The position numbers and the translations under genes are program-made. A stretch of 64,000 bases of DNA from contig MCGT01000004.1 of assembly GCA_002104935.1 (NCBI GenBank), forward strand, positions 930,001 through 994,000. Reading direction: 5' to 3'. The DNA comes from Hesseltinella vesiculosa. Taxonomy: Eukaryota; Mucoromycota; Mucoromycetes; Mucorales; Cunninghamellaceae. Under the pieces are notes generated by a model. The model saw nothing but the letters and a program-made list of their open reading frames with translations, was not told where the DNA came from and made no database searches. Each line of letters begins with the position of its first letter. The first letter of the stretch is position 1. Below, one piece after another: positions 1-10,544 of the stretch.

Positions 1-169
1 GAACACGTGACTCTAGCATGCGCATGATTCATCTGTGCAACTTTTGCGCAATGAGCGGGCGGGCCAGGCAAGCAGCCCTTCCCAAATTTGTGCTGCTTGG
101 TTTCCCTCCTATTTTTTTCTTTTTCTTCTTCTTTTTTTTTTTTTCTTCACACTTTTGTTCTATTTATTA

Positions 170-1947
170 ATGGCCTTGGCAACTTTGAGAAAAATACAAC
201 GGTGTTGTACGTGGACGCTCAATGCATCGCCTGTCATTTTACTTGCGTTGATTCTGTCCTGGGCCTTTTGGGCTTATTACTTTCGACTTTGCTTGGATTT
301 GATTGCAAACGAACATATTGCGCAAGGTAAACATGGCCACCTCTTTTATTATTATTGTCAACCTGCCTAGTGCATTCACGACAGGCGTCATTGCTTTCCA
401 CTTCTCGCATGTTTTTTTTAACTCATATCTCACTCTCTCCCTTCTCATCCCAGGCTGTTTGTATGGGCTCTTTTTTTTGCCATTGTTTGTCATGACGATA
501 TGGTCTTATTGTAAAGTAACAAGGACTTCTCCTGGCACCACCGTCGAGGTAACCAAATACGTCGACCTCTTTTTTTTTTTTTTTTTTTTTTACCCCTTCT
601 CTTCTCTCCCCTCGTCCCTTTGTCTCTCCTTTTTTTTCTTTAAAAAAAAGGGTAATATATCGAAAGATAGAAACTCACGTTGCGTTGTAGATTTTGAAGA
701 AGCAGGATACACTCAATGATATCGAACAAGGATACCAAGATAGCGAATATGTTCAGCTGCTGCACCATGAAAACGAAGTGGCTGTGCTACCAATCGTGCA
801 GGATCACCATGACAATGACCCAAATCCCACCCCAAGACTCAACATAGACAGTGATAAAATGCTGGACAGCAGCCATACCCCTCCCACCCTCCACACAGCC
901 TCTTCGATCTCCACCCTTCAAACCTCGCCATCTACACGCATGCTACCGCCACCTTCTCCCATGACACCTGTGAGCATCACTGTCAAACGAGACGGCGCGC
1001 CACGCTTTTGTCAGAAATGTCAATTGATCAAGCATGACCGCTCCCATCACTGCCGTAGCTGCAAAAGGTAATAAGCAGAAAGAGGTCACTGTGCAGATCA
1101 AGACATCCCCTGGGTTGCTGATTCGTTTTGTTTCCTTTGTAGATGTGTGCTGAAGATGGACCAGTAAGTCTGACCAGGCAAAAGCGTAGATCAATAGGGG
1201 AGTGCTCAGCCATTTTTATTGGATTAGTCATTGTCCTTGGGTGAACAACTGCGTTGGCTTTTACAATTACAAATTCTTTTACCTGTTTATTGTGTACGGT
1301 GCACTGCTCTGTGTCTATACCCTGGCCACTACTTTGCCTCCCACCATTGCTATTTTGCAACAACCCATGGTAAACCTGAAAGCTGAAGAGAGAGATCGAC
1401 AGGGATGCGAGATGCTCATCTTTTTTTTTTTTTTTTTTTTTTGCGCAGGGGATTCTCAACATTGACTTCAACTATGTGTTTTTGGCCTTTACAGCCGGTG
1501 TATTTGCGTTGTTCCTTGTGCCTTTTAGTCTCTTCCATACCCGCCAGCTGTGCAAGAACCGCACCACGATTGAATTTTATGAAAAAGCCAACTTCAGACT
1601 AGGGCATGCCAGTCCATCCCGTACTCGGTCCGATATAATGCGCAGCAAATACTTCAATCCTTGGGATTTAGGAACTCGGTAAAACAGGGCATCTTTTTTT
1701 GCGAAGGTGAAGCTTACCCCCTCTTTTTTTTTTTAAACAGAGCCAACGTTGAACAAGTCTTGGGTAAGAACCCGTGGCAGTGGTTTCTTCCTATAGGGCA
1801 GCCGTAAGAGAATGATTCACATCCGCTGGGATGAAATGCATGACACCTCACCTTTCTTCTTTTCTTTCTAGCATGGGAAATGGCTGTCAATACCCATTAA
1901 GTACATACGCCTACAACACGTTGGCGATAGATGAAAACGAACATTAA
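170..1947 (+). CDS. DHHC-type protein S-acyltransferase (Pfa3-like)
   Basis: Integral membrane palmitoyltransferase that attaches palmitate to cysteines of target proteins. I read eight exons, roughly 390 aa. Exon 1 (170-326) starts at ATG 170 and encodes the first hydrophobic segment. The exon near 454-549 gives a second segment and a TSPGT motif just after the membrane, typical of the family. The zinc-binding Cys-rich domain is split over three exons: [20 protein letters not shown] (to about 1068), then a tiny 21-nt exon (1143-1163), then 1228 onward, together giving the catalytic core [16 protein letters not shown]. Splice phases agree at both junctions. Two more membrane segments follow, then NPWDLGTR and a NPWQWFLP element before the stop at 1945-1947. 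The catalytic Cys of DHHC is intact. The Pfa3 (Vac8 acyltransferase) assignment is an inference; the DHHC family call is firm. Confidence 0.88.
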
Positions 1948-2372
1948 AACAAAGCGCTTGTAAATAAATCCGTCATGATCTTACCAAAAAAAAAAAAAGG
2001 GACCAGCGTTCATGCCGCTTCGAAAAAGGGCCGTGCCAAGCAAATCTGTTGCCATGACAGCCTTTCTCTTCAAGACGGGTGCGTCGATTTTTTTTTTCCG
2101 CGTTGATCTTGATTCACAAACCGTGTCAATGCTGCGACAGAGGTTACAAAACCAATGAATCACCTGCAAAAGAGATCAACTCCCAAATTTGGGATTGTTC
2201 TATGCCAAGCCAGGCTCTTGGCTGGGTGGGTCATTCATTTCATTTTTTTTTTCTTGACCTTTCCCTTTCCAAAAACTTTTTTTTTGGGCTTGCCCCTTTC
2301 TTTTCTTTCCCTACCTATTCTCCTTATTCATTCCATTCACCTTTTTTTTTTTTTATCTTAATAAGTTACAGC

Positions 2373-2667
2373 ATGAAACCAGTACCAAACAATGACGATG
2401 AGACCGATTTACCGCCTCCTTATTCACCTACCGTCAGTGCTTCGTCGGCAAGTCGTCATGATGTAGACATTCCCAGTTACAATCCTGCGTTCCAGCCAGC
2501 AGGCAGCCAGTCATTGTACCCTCAGGCACCAACCCCTGGTTCATCCACGCCACAACCTTACATTAATGTTCAACTTGGCTATGCTCAACAACGGCAGCAG
2601 CAATCACAACAGGTTCAGCAGCAGCAGCAAGTCCAACAATACCAACAGCAGCAGCAAGCCCAACAAT

Positions 2668-2701
<34 letters not shown>

Positions 2702-3056
2702 CCAGGCGTTCTATCACCCACATTCCGTTTCCCCCATCTTCCCCACAGCCGCCCCAGGCGTTGCAAGCTACTACCAAACCATCGTGATACCCTCTGACCA
2801 GCCACGACAATCCCGACGCTCGGGCTTCCCCATCGGCGCCCTGTGCTTCATCCTCGGCTGGTTCTGTCCTCCGTTCTGGTTCTTTGGGGCCTGTTGTTGC
2901 ATGGGCGGCAACAGATATGATCGTTGGTGGTACCGTCTAAACCTGTTCATGTCTCTGATTATCCTTTTTACAACCGCTATTTATACGGTGGTGGCCATCC
3001 TCGTTGGCGATTGGTGGATAGCCTATCAATTGTTTTCCTCCTACAAAGTCCAGTGA
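2373..3056 (+). CDS. Gln-rich protein with C-terminal membrane motif
   Basis: Uncharacterised 227-aa single-exon protein. ATG 2373 is chosen because it follows a pyrimidine-rich leader and opens the low-complexity N terminus; the upstream reading frame is poly-Phe and not protein-like. The N-terminal two thirds is Pro/Ser/Gln-rich with a CAG/CAA-encoded polyglutamine run (DNA about 2595-2703). The last 80 residues are well structured: a PIGALCFILGWFCPPFWFFG block, a Cys cluster, an RYDRWWYRLN basic stretch and one strong transmembrane helix near the C terminus. The same block arrangement occurs in the proline-rich protein at 48934-50937, so I regard the two as members of one fungal membrane-protein family with a disordered tail. 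Function unknown. Confidence 0.75.
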
Positions 3057-3315
3057 TATCTTGCTAGGCACAATGAGCAAAAATGAGCGAGATGACGCCT
3101 CTTTTTTTTTTTTTTGGCCTCTCTCTTTTTGTTAATTATTTCCTCATCGCTCAAAATAAACCTTAAAAAAGAGCTTGCCCTGTCCAAGAGGTTCTTTGAT
3201 TTCTTTAAAAAAACTTTAAATTTTCAGGGCGAGTGAACGAAATGAAATGCAAATGGATCTAAAAACAGCAGGTATCAACAAAATAAAATGAGGAGGGGCA
3301 AAGTGGGTGGTGGAG

Positions 3316-3962
3316 CTAATCGCTATCGCTTTCACTTGATTCACTCTCGGAGAGGACGGGACGATTGTTGTTGACAAATAGATCGTCATCGCCGTCGTCC
3401 TGGCTATCGTCGTCTTCTTCCTGACGCAATGGTGGCTGGCTATCGTTGGTTTTGCTCGTCGAAAATTGGCCTGGCCTGGAGAAAGAAAAAAACAAGTGAG
3501 GCTTTGCTGGCCAGATCTTCAACGATCGACTTGTATTTTTTTTTTACCATTGTCCTTGCTGTTGTAGCATTTTAATGTGTTTTGGAAAGAGAACATGGAC
3601 GATTTCGCCTCCCACTTTTTCTGAAACAGTCCCCATGGATGGATCGACAACCACAAAGTGACCTACAGACGAAGGGAAAAAAAAAGGCTCATGAGATGAG
3701 TCTGGCATCATGCTATTTTTTTGATCAATGGAATCACGGCAAGATCGCTTTTGAGAAGGATCGATCGGGTCTTACCTCGTTTGACCCAAACAAGGTTCCG
3801 GAACTTGGGTGGCAAGGTCACAAGTTTGCGGCTGCCATCAGTAAATTCGACTTCATGTTGATGATTGCCTCGAGGTCCCATCACCTGCGCATATTGCTGG
3901 CCGTTTTGCAGTTGGAAATCATCGATATTCAGGAGCAATTCAGCCGTCTGTTTCTTGCCCAT
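3316..3962 (-). CDS. EIF1AD-like S1/IF1-fold RNA-binding protein
   Basis: Probable nuclear eIF1A-domain-containing protein. Three exons (3776-3962, 3548-3662, 3316-3475) join in phase to exactly 154 codons (153 aa). The fold is seen in exons 1 and 2: QQYAQVMGPRGNHQHEVEF, then LPPKFRNLVWVKRG, then HFVVVDPSMG, which follow the EIF1AD order (R-T-P-G-N-x-x-H-E-V; MPSKFRK-x-IWIKRG; F-x-x-VDP). A GQWPGQF element ends the domain, equal to the EGFWP region of EIF1AD. The C terminus is an acidic Asp/Ser tail, also typical. Start is ATG 3962, MGKKQT, shortly before the fold. It converges with the gene at 2373 and shares its strand with the TFIIS-domain gene upstream. Human EIF1AD has been linked to stress response and late 40S maturation; role here inferred. 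Confidence 0.85.
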
Positions 3963-4102
3963 GATATTACTACAGAAATGTGTGGAGGAAAAAAAAAAAA
4001 AAAAAACAAACATGCTTGCTCCATCTTTTTTTAACGAGGGTTCAACTCCGCCGTCAGCAGTTTTGGGATGAATTTTTTTTATTTGTGGGGAGGGGGGATA
4101 TT

Positions 4103-4528
4103 TCAATTATAGGCGTCAGGGTCATCAAGGTCACGTTTGATGGGGCGAGGGTGATCCATGTTGACCGAGTCATAGAGGGAATGGCGACGGATGCGGTCGT
4201 TGGTTTGTTGGCGGTCGATCGAGGCCATTTTGGTGGCATCCATCTTGGCAAATTCGGTAGCGTCGATTGTGCCGGCTAGGACGTTTTCACGCAGGACGGG
4301 GTTCGTTGGGTCTTTGAGATTGAACACGTGAGATCGGATGGCATCCTTGTAGCCTGTGTCGTTGTCTTCATGCAGGTCGAAAATCGCCTGTTCAATATTC
4401 ATGACCAAAGTCTGTTCTTGGTCTTGACCCAGCGCTTGTTGGATCAGCTGTCGGCCTGGAAAAGGGGGTCAGCCTGTATTTAGCATTGATAGATTCCTCT
4501 TACTTTTTTGTCGCACCGTATCATTCAT
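4103..4528 (-). CDS. Stand-alone TFIIS central-domain protein
   Basis: Two exons (4504-4528 and 4103-4455) join in phase to 126 codons (125 aa). The body matches the TFIIS central (M) domain: VRQKSRQLIQQAL, a helix with IEQAIFD, then IRSHVFNLKDPTNPVLRENV, matching the R-x-R-x-x-N-L-K-D-x-x-N-P-x-L-R-x-x-V signature, followed by the G-x-I-x-A-x-x-F-A-x-M-x-A-x-x-M-A-S block. In TFIIS this domain binds RNA polymerase II. The C-terminal zinc ribbon with its acidic hairpin, needed for transcript cleavage, is absent: the chain ends in an RPIKRDLDD tail. No N-terminal LW or PHD domain could be attached, although an open minus-strand frame lies upstream (4701-5099). The start ATG lies directly behind a CAG, so an upstream exon remains possible. 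Confidence 0.75.
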
Positions 4529-5291
4529 CTGGAAATGGAAAGAGAAAAAAGGTGTCGTGATGACCAGTGGCCAGTTTTTTTTTTTTTTTTTTTAGCAGGG
4601 CTTTTTTTTTTTCTTTCTTTTTCCCTTGAACGGCATTGTCCAATCAGTGCTCCTAATTGCAACTTATTTTTCTCATTTCGCATGAACTAGATTGAAACTC
4701 CTACCCTTGCATCAACGGGACTGGCAGTTCAAAATAGCGTACGATCTTGGCGGTGGCTACTGTGAAAGGAGAATGTGGTTTGGACTCCGCCGATGTTGCA
4801 AAAACAGTCAAAAAGCATGTTTGTTGTGATGGCCCTGCTATCAAGACCATGGTTCGTTTTTTTTTTAAGTGAAGAAGGTTTTGGTGCACATGAGGCAAAA
4901 CAAATGGACGAATGGTTTGCATCACGTTTTGCCCAGGAAGGCTGCGATTCATTGGTTCTTTTTTCTTGACCAGATGCATGTTGGGCTCCTTCCCCCCCCC
5001 TTTTTTTTGTCCCATCACGTTTTGTGTCTCGTCAATTGCGTTTTTTCTCTGGGGCATGGGAAATTGGGGAAGGCAAAAGAAAAATGAAAAATGTTCCAAA
5101 CGCAGTGCTTCTTTGTAGTTCAGATAATAACAACATTTTTTTATTACTAAATGTCAAAAGTATGTACATCAAGCGAGAAAGAGAGGGGGAAAAAAAGAAA
5201 GAAAAGAAACCCTATGTATAATGGTGGGTGGGTAAGGCAAGAAGATAGGGGAAACGACATACATATAAACAAAGACAAAAAAGGAGGGAAG
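4529..5291. other. Intergenic region, no confident gene
   Basis: Holds the probable promoter and leader of the minus-strand TFIIS-domain gene, including an inverted CCAAT near 4640-4650 and long poly(T)/poly(A) runs. A minus-strand frame is open from 5099 to 4701 (132 codons), but it is rich in Lys from poly(A), has no recognisable domain and no clean splice links, so I do not call it a gene. The 3' end of the small gene at 5292 lies at the right border. Confidence 0.5.
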
Positions 5292-5564
5292 TTATTCATC
5301 AAACATGGAATTAAAACTAGGAGAGAATGCAGCCTGATCGGGAGAGTCATGAGTGGACGAATGATGTGGATGGTGGAGGTTATCCAAGTGTTCCAGAACA
5401 GATTGGTTTTCGTTATTGTACAGGGCATGGAATTGGTCATGATGGGCGTCTTTTTCATCGTTGGTATTGGTGGTGTACTTGACTTGACCAATAGCCATGG
5501 GCTTCCAGAGTCGGCCGTTGGTAAGCATACCTTTACGCACAGTAGATAACCTTGAAATCATCAT
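5292..5564 (-). CDS. Small protein, possible mitochondrial presequence
   Basis: Unrecognised single-exon gene of 90 aa. ATG 5564 is the first of two adjacent ATGs and follows a T-rich leader. The first 25 residues (MMISRLSTVRKGMLTNGRLW) are basic, hydroxylated and free of acidic residues, which resembles an amphipathic mitochondrial import signal. The rest is hydrophilic and His/Asn/Asp-rich (DEKDAHHDQFH, HHPHHSSTHDSPDQ) and ends FNSMFDE. There is no transmembrane segment and no known fold that I can name. Codon use is regular and the frame is free of the homopolymer artefacts seen in spurious ORFs nearby, which is the main reason for calling it. It lies head-to-tail with the small gene at 5968 on the same strand. 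Function unknown. Confidence 0.5.
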   Translation of the reverse strand: MMISRLSTVRKGMLTNGRLWKPMAIGQVKYTTNTNDEKDAHHDQFHALYNNENQSVLEHLDNLHHPHHSSTHDSPDQAAFSPSFNSMFDE

Positions 5565-5967
5565 TTTTACTTTCAAAAAAAATGTTCCAGAAAGGTGAAA
5601 GAAAAGAAAAAAGAGGCTCGCTTTTTAAACGTGCCGAGGTTCCCCTTGGTCTCCTTTTTAGTCTTTTTTTTTTGTTTGCTCCTCGTTGCTTGTTCATGCC
5701 GTGACCCGAAACAATTTCACAATAAAAATAAAAAATTCCCACCGCTCAACCTTACAAAAAAAAAAGTTATGCATCCATGTCCGTTCCAGAATCGTCGCTA
5801 TGAAAAACTTCCGGAGTCATGCAATTTCGTACTTTTTGGTTCTGCCAAAACAATGGAACCTAACAAAAATCAAGGACGCTTTTTATTTTATTTATCTGTT
5901 TATTGAGAGAAAAGAAAAGTAGAAGAAAAGGAGGTAGCACAAACAAAGAGAAAAATGACAAGCAATC

Positions 5968-6233
5968 TTAATTTTGGTCTTGTGCTTGCTGTCGTTTCCA
6001 TTCTAGAAAAGCAGCCGAATGCACTGGCACATCTTGTGCTGGTGGAACATTCATCGGAGGACTGGCGAACCACAACACGGACGAGGTGCTTGGCCGTTTC
6101 AAATCATTGGCTATTTCACCAGAAAATGAGAGCCAGTCAAAATCCGTGTATCCTTTTTTCCACCCTTACCAATGTGAGCGGGTAATTGGATGGTTTCATC
6201 CTTGGCATGGTGACTTTCCGGTTGGCCATTCAT
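5968..6233 (-). CDS. 68-aa hypothetical protein, two exons
   Basis: Unrecognised small protein. Exons 6170-6233 and 5968-6110 flank a 59-nt GT-AG intron and join to exactly 69 codons. Translation through the intron would meet a stop, so splicing is required. The product is hydrophilic at the N terminus (QPESHHAKDETIQLP), then ANDLKRPSTSSVLWFASPP, then PVHSAAFLEWKRQQ at the C end. The LWF-x-x-PP block followed by HS-x-x-(F/Y)L resembles short conserved tails seen in fungal chromatin-associated proteins, but I cannot name a family. A second coding-like stretch lies directly upstream in the same frame, ended by a TAG 12 nt before this ATG (see 6246-6420). Confidence 0.5.
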
Positions 6234-6245
6234 CTTTTTAATCGT

Positions 6246-6420
6246 CTAGGGATCAATGATTCTTGCTTTGTCAATGTAGGAGTGAACCTGGGGTATAGGC
6301 AAATGCTGAAAAAAAAAAGAAGGAATGAGAGAAAGAGAGAAAAAAAACTTTCGTTTGGCGCTCAGTTGACTTTTTTCTCACCAGATCCGATGGACAATGA
6401 ATGTTGGTTTTTGGAGGCAT
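6246..6420 (-). other. Spliced upstream ORF in frame with the 68-aa gene
   Basis: ATG 6420 opens a 13-codon exon (6382-6420) that ends at a GTGAG donor. After an intron ending in a T-rich tract and CAG, the frame continues for 19 codons (HLPIPQVHSYIDKARIIDP) to a TAG at 6246-6248. The next four codons lead in the same frame to the ATG of the downstream gene. Either this is a 32-aa upstream ORF in the leader, or the stop is read through, or the stop is a sequence error and the true protein is about 100 aa longer in all. Confidence 0.4.
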
Positions 6421-6486
6421 GCGCGATTTTAATCAAGACAAGAGATAAAATAAATGGGGATATCAACAATGAGGGATCAACAAAGT

Positions 6487-9400
6487 CTAAATAAAAGGAA
6501 TGTCATCCATGTCATGTTCTATGTCTTCTATATCGAATTCTTCGTCGTCATCGTCGACAAGGTCATCAATGATGGAGGTATCATCTTTGGAAGGGTCTAC
6601 TGGAATAGGCTGGTCCTTTTTCGAGTCATCTTGACCATAGGCAAAGGTGCGAGACAAGGTGTGGCGGAGCCCGCCCATGAGACTGGAGGTGGTGGAGGCA
6701 GGGGCTGGCAAAGGCGGATCCAGCGCTGACATTGTGTCGGGCTCGTCTTGCAAGGGAGGCGAAGGCAAGATGGGTTCTTCGGGGATCGGCATGGCCTTGG
6801 TGCCTAACAGCAGCAAGGAAGGTCGACGCAGGGTTTCGGTAAACGAGTGCACACGTGTGCGGGCCGCAGGGGCAAGGTGATTCGAATCGGCTGTCGTAGA
6901 CGAGGCTGGGGGGAGAGGTGGAGAGGAGGGCGGGGGTGACAAAGGAGGCGAGGTGGGCTCAGGTGTGGTGGCATTGGAGGGTGCATCGATGGTCAGCTCG
7001 GGTGAGAGGGTGGCCGACGGTTGCTGGGGAGAAGGAGGAGACGATGAGTGGGGAGAGGACAGGGCCGACGACGGTCCATCGTGGTGTGACGCGGACAGTG
7101 AGAGAGTGGAGGTGGAAGCCGACGAGATGGCAGTCAAGGAACGAAGGAGACGGCTTTTGGAGGGAGCAGGCTTCTCGGCGGTGACGGTGGCTTGCGTTGG
7201 TAGAGGTTTTAAATCTGGCTTGATGGGGATCGGCTTTGGAGAGGTTGGAGGTGATTGGGCAGGCAGCAGTTCTTCGGGCAATGGGATATCTAAGGTCGGA
7301 AGAGAAGAGATGAGTCAAAGCAAAAAAAAAAAAAAAAGGGGAGGGGGGGGGAGGAACTCACCTGGCAAGGGCTGTTTCCAAAAGTTCCAGTCATTATAGG
7401 AAACGTCCGTTTCGTCCTCCTTGTTGGTGACAGGCGGGAAGATTTGGTCGACTAGATCGTTCAGATCGATATAGCTCGAGGTGAAGCTACGCAATAGCTC
7501 CAGACGGACGCTGCTCTGTGTGTCGATGGTGAAGATACGGCTGGAGGGCACATTGACGCTGCGGTACGAAATGGCGTCCGTGATACGATTGCCAAAGCCA
7601 GCATAGAATGGATCACGGCCGCCAAAGAGGCGCTGGATATCCTTCAAACAGGCCATCTTGAAGACTTCGGGCTTGCGCATGATGACTTCCCGGTGGAACG
7701 AGGTGAACAGGCGGTCGGGCGACATGATGACAGGCCCGTCTGGCAGCTGGTAATGGTCCTGCTCGACTTTTTTCAGATAGTCGCGGGTGTAGTCGGCTTG
7801 GCCGATGGCGCGGCTGGTCAGGTACAGGATGCGGTAGCCGTTGTTGACAATGTCGGTATAGAGCCTCGCCACACCTGTGTGGGTCCAGTCCTTGCCGATC
7901 ATGGTGAAGACATGGCCCAGGGCATCGGATTTGGTGATGGTGCCATCAATGTCTGAGATCACGACCGACTCGTCATAGTCCCAAAAGAAGATCTTGGCCG
8001 CACAGGTGGCGGTGCCTTGGTAGGCAGACGTGACGGAGAAGGTGATGGTGTTGGCGCCTTTTTTAAGATGCAACTGCTTGAGTTGTTCGGACGTGAGGCG
8101 GAGGGTCTTGGCGTAGTGCTTGCGCAGGATCATGCCGGTGGGCGACAGAGGGATGCCGTCGTCCACAACAATGGCTTCTTCTTCTTCTTCTTCTTCTTCT
8201 TCTAGAAGAGCCAGGGCAGAAGGACGGCGCTCGGCAAGGACATCGCCCGTCATGATCGACAGATTGTCCGTGTCCTCGCTCAAGGGCACGTTGGCCGCGA
8301 GGGTGTGATGGTGGTGATGATCGTGTTGCTCGTTCCAGCCAACCGTGGTAGTCTTGGTGGTGGTGGTATAGGTGGTGGTGACATCGTCTTCTTTGCCGGT
8401 GGGAGCAGCCTGGTCATCATGTGGGGACGAGGACGCAACGGACGACCGGTTCAGCCACTGGCGCCAGCCTTTGCCAAACAGGTAGGATTCACGGCTGTCG
8501 GGCTGGTGGTGGTCGGCGGGCTGGGGTTTTTCTTGTAGGTCGGGCTGGGCCGTGTCTGGAAGGGACTCGGACGCAGACGGATCGGCAGGAGGCTGGTCGT
8601 GGTCATGCTGCTGCAGGGGCTTCTTGTACAGCAGAAGCGACGTCAGGAGCGGGCCGTTGTGGGTGGTGGCAAAGTAGCGGTGCTCATAGCGAAAGACCAG
8701 GCGTTTGTCGTTCAGCAGGTTGGGGGTGTGCATCAGGGCATCGTAGGTGATCTGGTGCTGATCAAACACAAAGGCGTTTTCGGCTTCATGGGGGCCAAAC
8801 GCATTCAAACCACACAGACTCAGCTCGATCCGGTACACCTGACCAGGCACCATGCGCAGTACATTTTGGCTGTCGTTGCCGTCCGCTGTGTCGCTGGGCT
8901 GGGCGGTCAAGGGCGAGGCTGGCCCTTCGACTTCAGATACGGATCGGCGCCGTTTGCCCCAGCCCCAAGTGGACGAAGGCGTTTCGGCAGGGGCGGTGGG
9001 TAGGTAGGCTGGCTCGGCCACCACGGCATCCCCTGTGGGATCGGAAGGTGAGAGTGGGGTGGCAAGCGAGGCGTCGGCTTCCGGCTGGTCCTCGCCTGTC
9101 TTGTAGCCGGCAATATCAAGCATGATGGATTGGTTGTGGTTGTCGAGCTGGTCGCCTGGGGGAAGGTCGGGGTGGGTGGCAGGCAGGGGTTCGCTGTCGG
9201 GACCAGGGTGGTTGGCTCGTTGGTGGGTGGCCCGGTGGGTGACTTCCATCAGCTTGCTGTCAACGTCGCCGTGGAGCGGGCGAACGATGAAGGTTTCCTT
9301 GGCGATGGTGGTGGTGGTGATGGCTTCAGGGATCACACGTTCCAGCAGCGAAGAGCCGTCTTCTAGTGGGTACAAGTCATTCCGAGGCACCAGGTTCTGG

Positions 9401-10121
9401 TCATGGGGCAAGTCTGGGTCTTGTGAGTAAGGATCCATGGTGGTGACGACCTTGTCCATTTGCTCTTCAATGATCATCTTGGGTGACTGGAGCTCGGGTG
9501 GCACAGGCATGGTCGGTTTGTTGTCTTCCTCTGTCAAATCAAATTGATCCTCCTCCAGGGCTGTGTCCAAGACTTTGTTTTCTTTCGATGCACCAATATC
9601 CAAAAAAGGAGGTTCCTCATCACAGTAAAAAAAATAGAGTTGACACTTGATCGTTCTCTTGTGGTCCTAGGATGTTTTTTTTTTTTTTACCTCGTCAGGT
9701 TTGGATTCCATCATGGCCCCGACAATAGGAGAAGTCTGGAATTCTTCAGGCACTTCGTGTTCGGTTTCAAAGACGAAGAAAGATTCGCCGGCTTCACTGA
9801 CCTTCATCAAATAAGGCACCGATTGGTCGTTGACTTTGATTTCAATCTGATCAGCCCAACATGGAAAGCATTAGCAAAGATATATATGTGTCTATCAACA
9901 GTTGTCATGTGGAATGAAGAAAAGATGTTTACCTTTTTTTCTTGAGGCATCAGCAGTGACAACTTTCCGAACCGGACATGGAATGGACTGCAGGCCAATT
10001 CACCATCTTCTTGTTCTACGACAATGATATCAATGGCACCGGACAGGGTGGCGGGATTGATTTCATTGTAAAAGGTTTGGACTGACGAAAAGATATTGCC
10101 AAGCTTGCCAACGTATTCCAT
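6487..10121 (-). CDS. Lipin-type phosphatidate phosphatase (Pah1/Ned1-like)
   Basis: Mg-dependent phosphatidate phosphatase, converting phosphatidic acid to diacylglycerol at ER, nuclear envelope and lipid droplets; it sets the balance of phospholipid and storage-lipid synthesis. Exon 1 starts at ATG 10121 and encodes the N-LIP domain (MEYVGKLGNIFSSVQTFYNE through CSPFHVRFGKLSLLMPQEKK). A short exon (about 9690-9848) and a long exon (about 7359-9611) follow. The long exon has a Pro/Ser-rich linker, a poly-Glu run near 8166-8202, and the C-LIP/LNS2 phosphatase domain with the catalytic DIDGT motif (D-x-D-x-T, intact) at about 7940-7960, then YLTSRAIGQADYTR and GFGNRITD. The last exon (6487-7291) is an acidic, Ser/Pro-rich tail ending DIPFI. 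Around 1,100 aa, in line with fungal lipins. Phosphoregulation of the disordered regions is known in yeast and likely here. Confidence 0.95.
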
Positions 10122-10240
10122 AGCAAAAAGATAATCGAGTTACAAAAAGGGTGGCCAAATTCAGAAAAGAGAGAGATCAAATGGTACAATGAAAAAAAAA
10201 AAAAAAGAAAGTGCGGCCCACTGTGTCGCTAATAGACCCC

Positions 10241-10250
10241 TTTATATACA
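10241..10250 (-). promoter_or_regulatory. TATA box of the lipin gene
   Basis: On the minus strand the sequence reads TGTATATAAAGG, about 120 bp upstream of the lipin ATG (10121). A poly(A/T) tract of about 40 bp lies upstream at 10305-10344. Position and sequence fit a core promoter element. Confidence 0.45.
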
Positions 10251-10303
10251 AAGAATGGGGAAGAGTGATCGATGGGAATGGCGAACAAGTAGGGTGGTCA
10301 AGT

Positions 10304-10304
<1 letters not shown>

Positions 10305-10344
<40 letters not shown>
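10305..10344. repeat. Long poly(A)/poly(T) tract
   Basis: A run of about 40 consecutive A on the plus strand, the longest homopolymer in the window, located in the lipin promoter region. It is followed by a second run of 12 A near 10378. It may act as a nucleosome-excluding element or may be a retroposition or slippage product; nothing else is seen between 10122 and 10544. Confidence 0.8.
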
Positions 10345-10346
<2 letters not shown>

Positions 10347-10544
10347 TGAAAGAGCTGACACGATATTTTTGGGTGCAAAAAAAAAAAAAGATGAGAAACA
10401 CCGGGCGCGGTGTACGAAAATAACCAAAACTTGTCATCTGCACGTGACATTTTCTGCAACAAACATTTTATTGCCTTGATGACGGTTCCCTTTTTCATGC
10501 ATTCAACAATGAAAAAAAAAAGGTTGCATGCAGCCCGCCTCACT

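Noticed and set aside
4701..5099. Minus-strand frame of 132 codons as an N-terminal part of the TFIIS-domain gene
   Set aside because: No LW or PHD motif, Lys/Gly runs from homopolymers, and no splice plan in phase with the exon at 4504.
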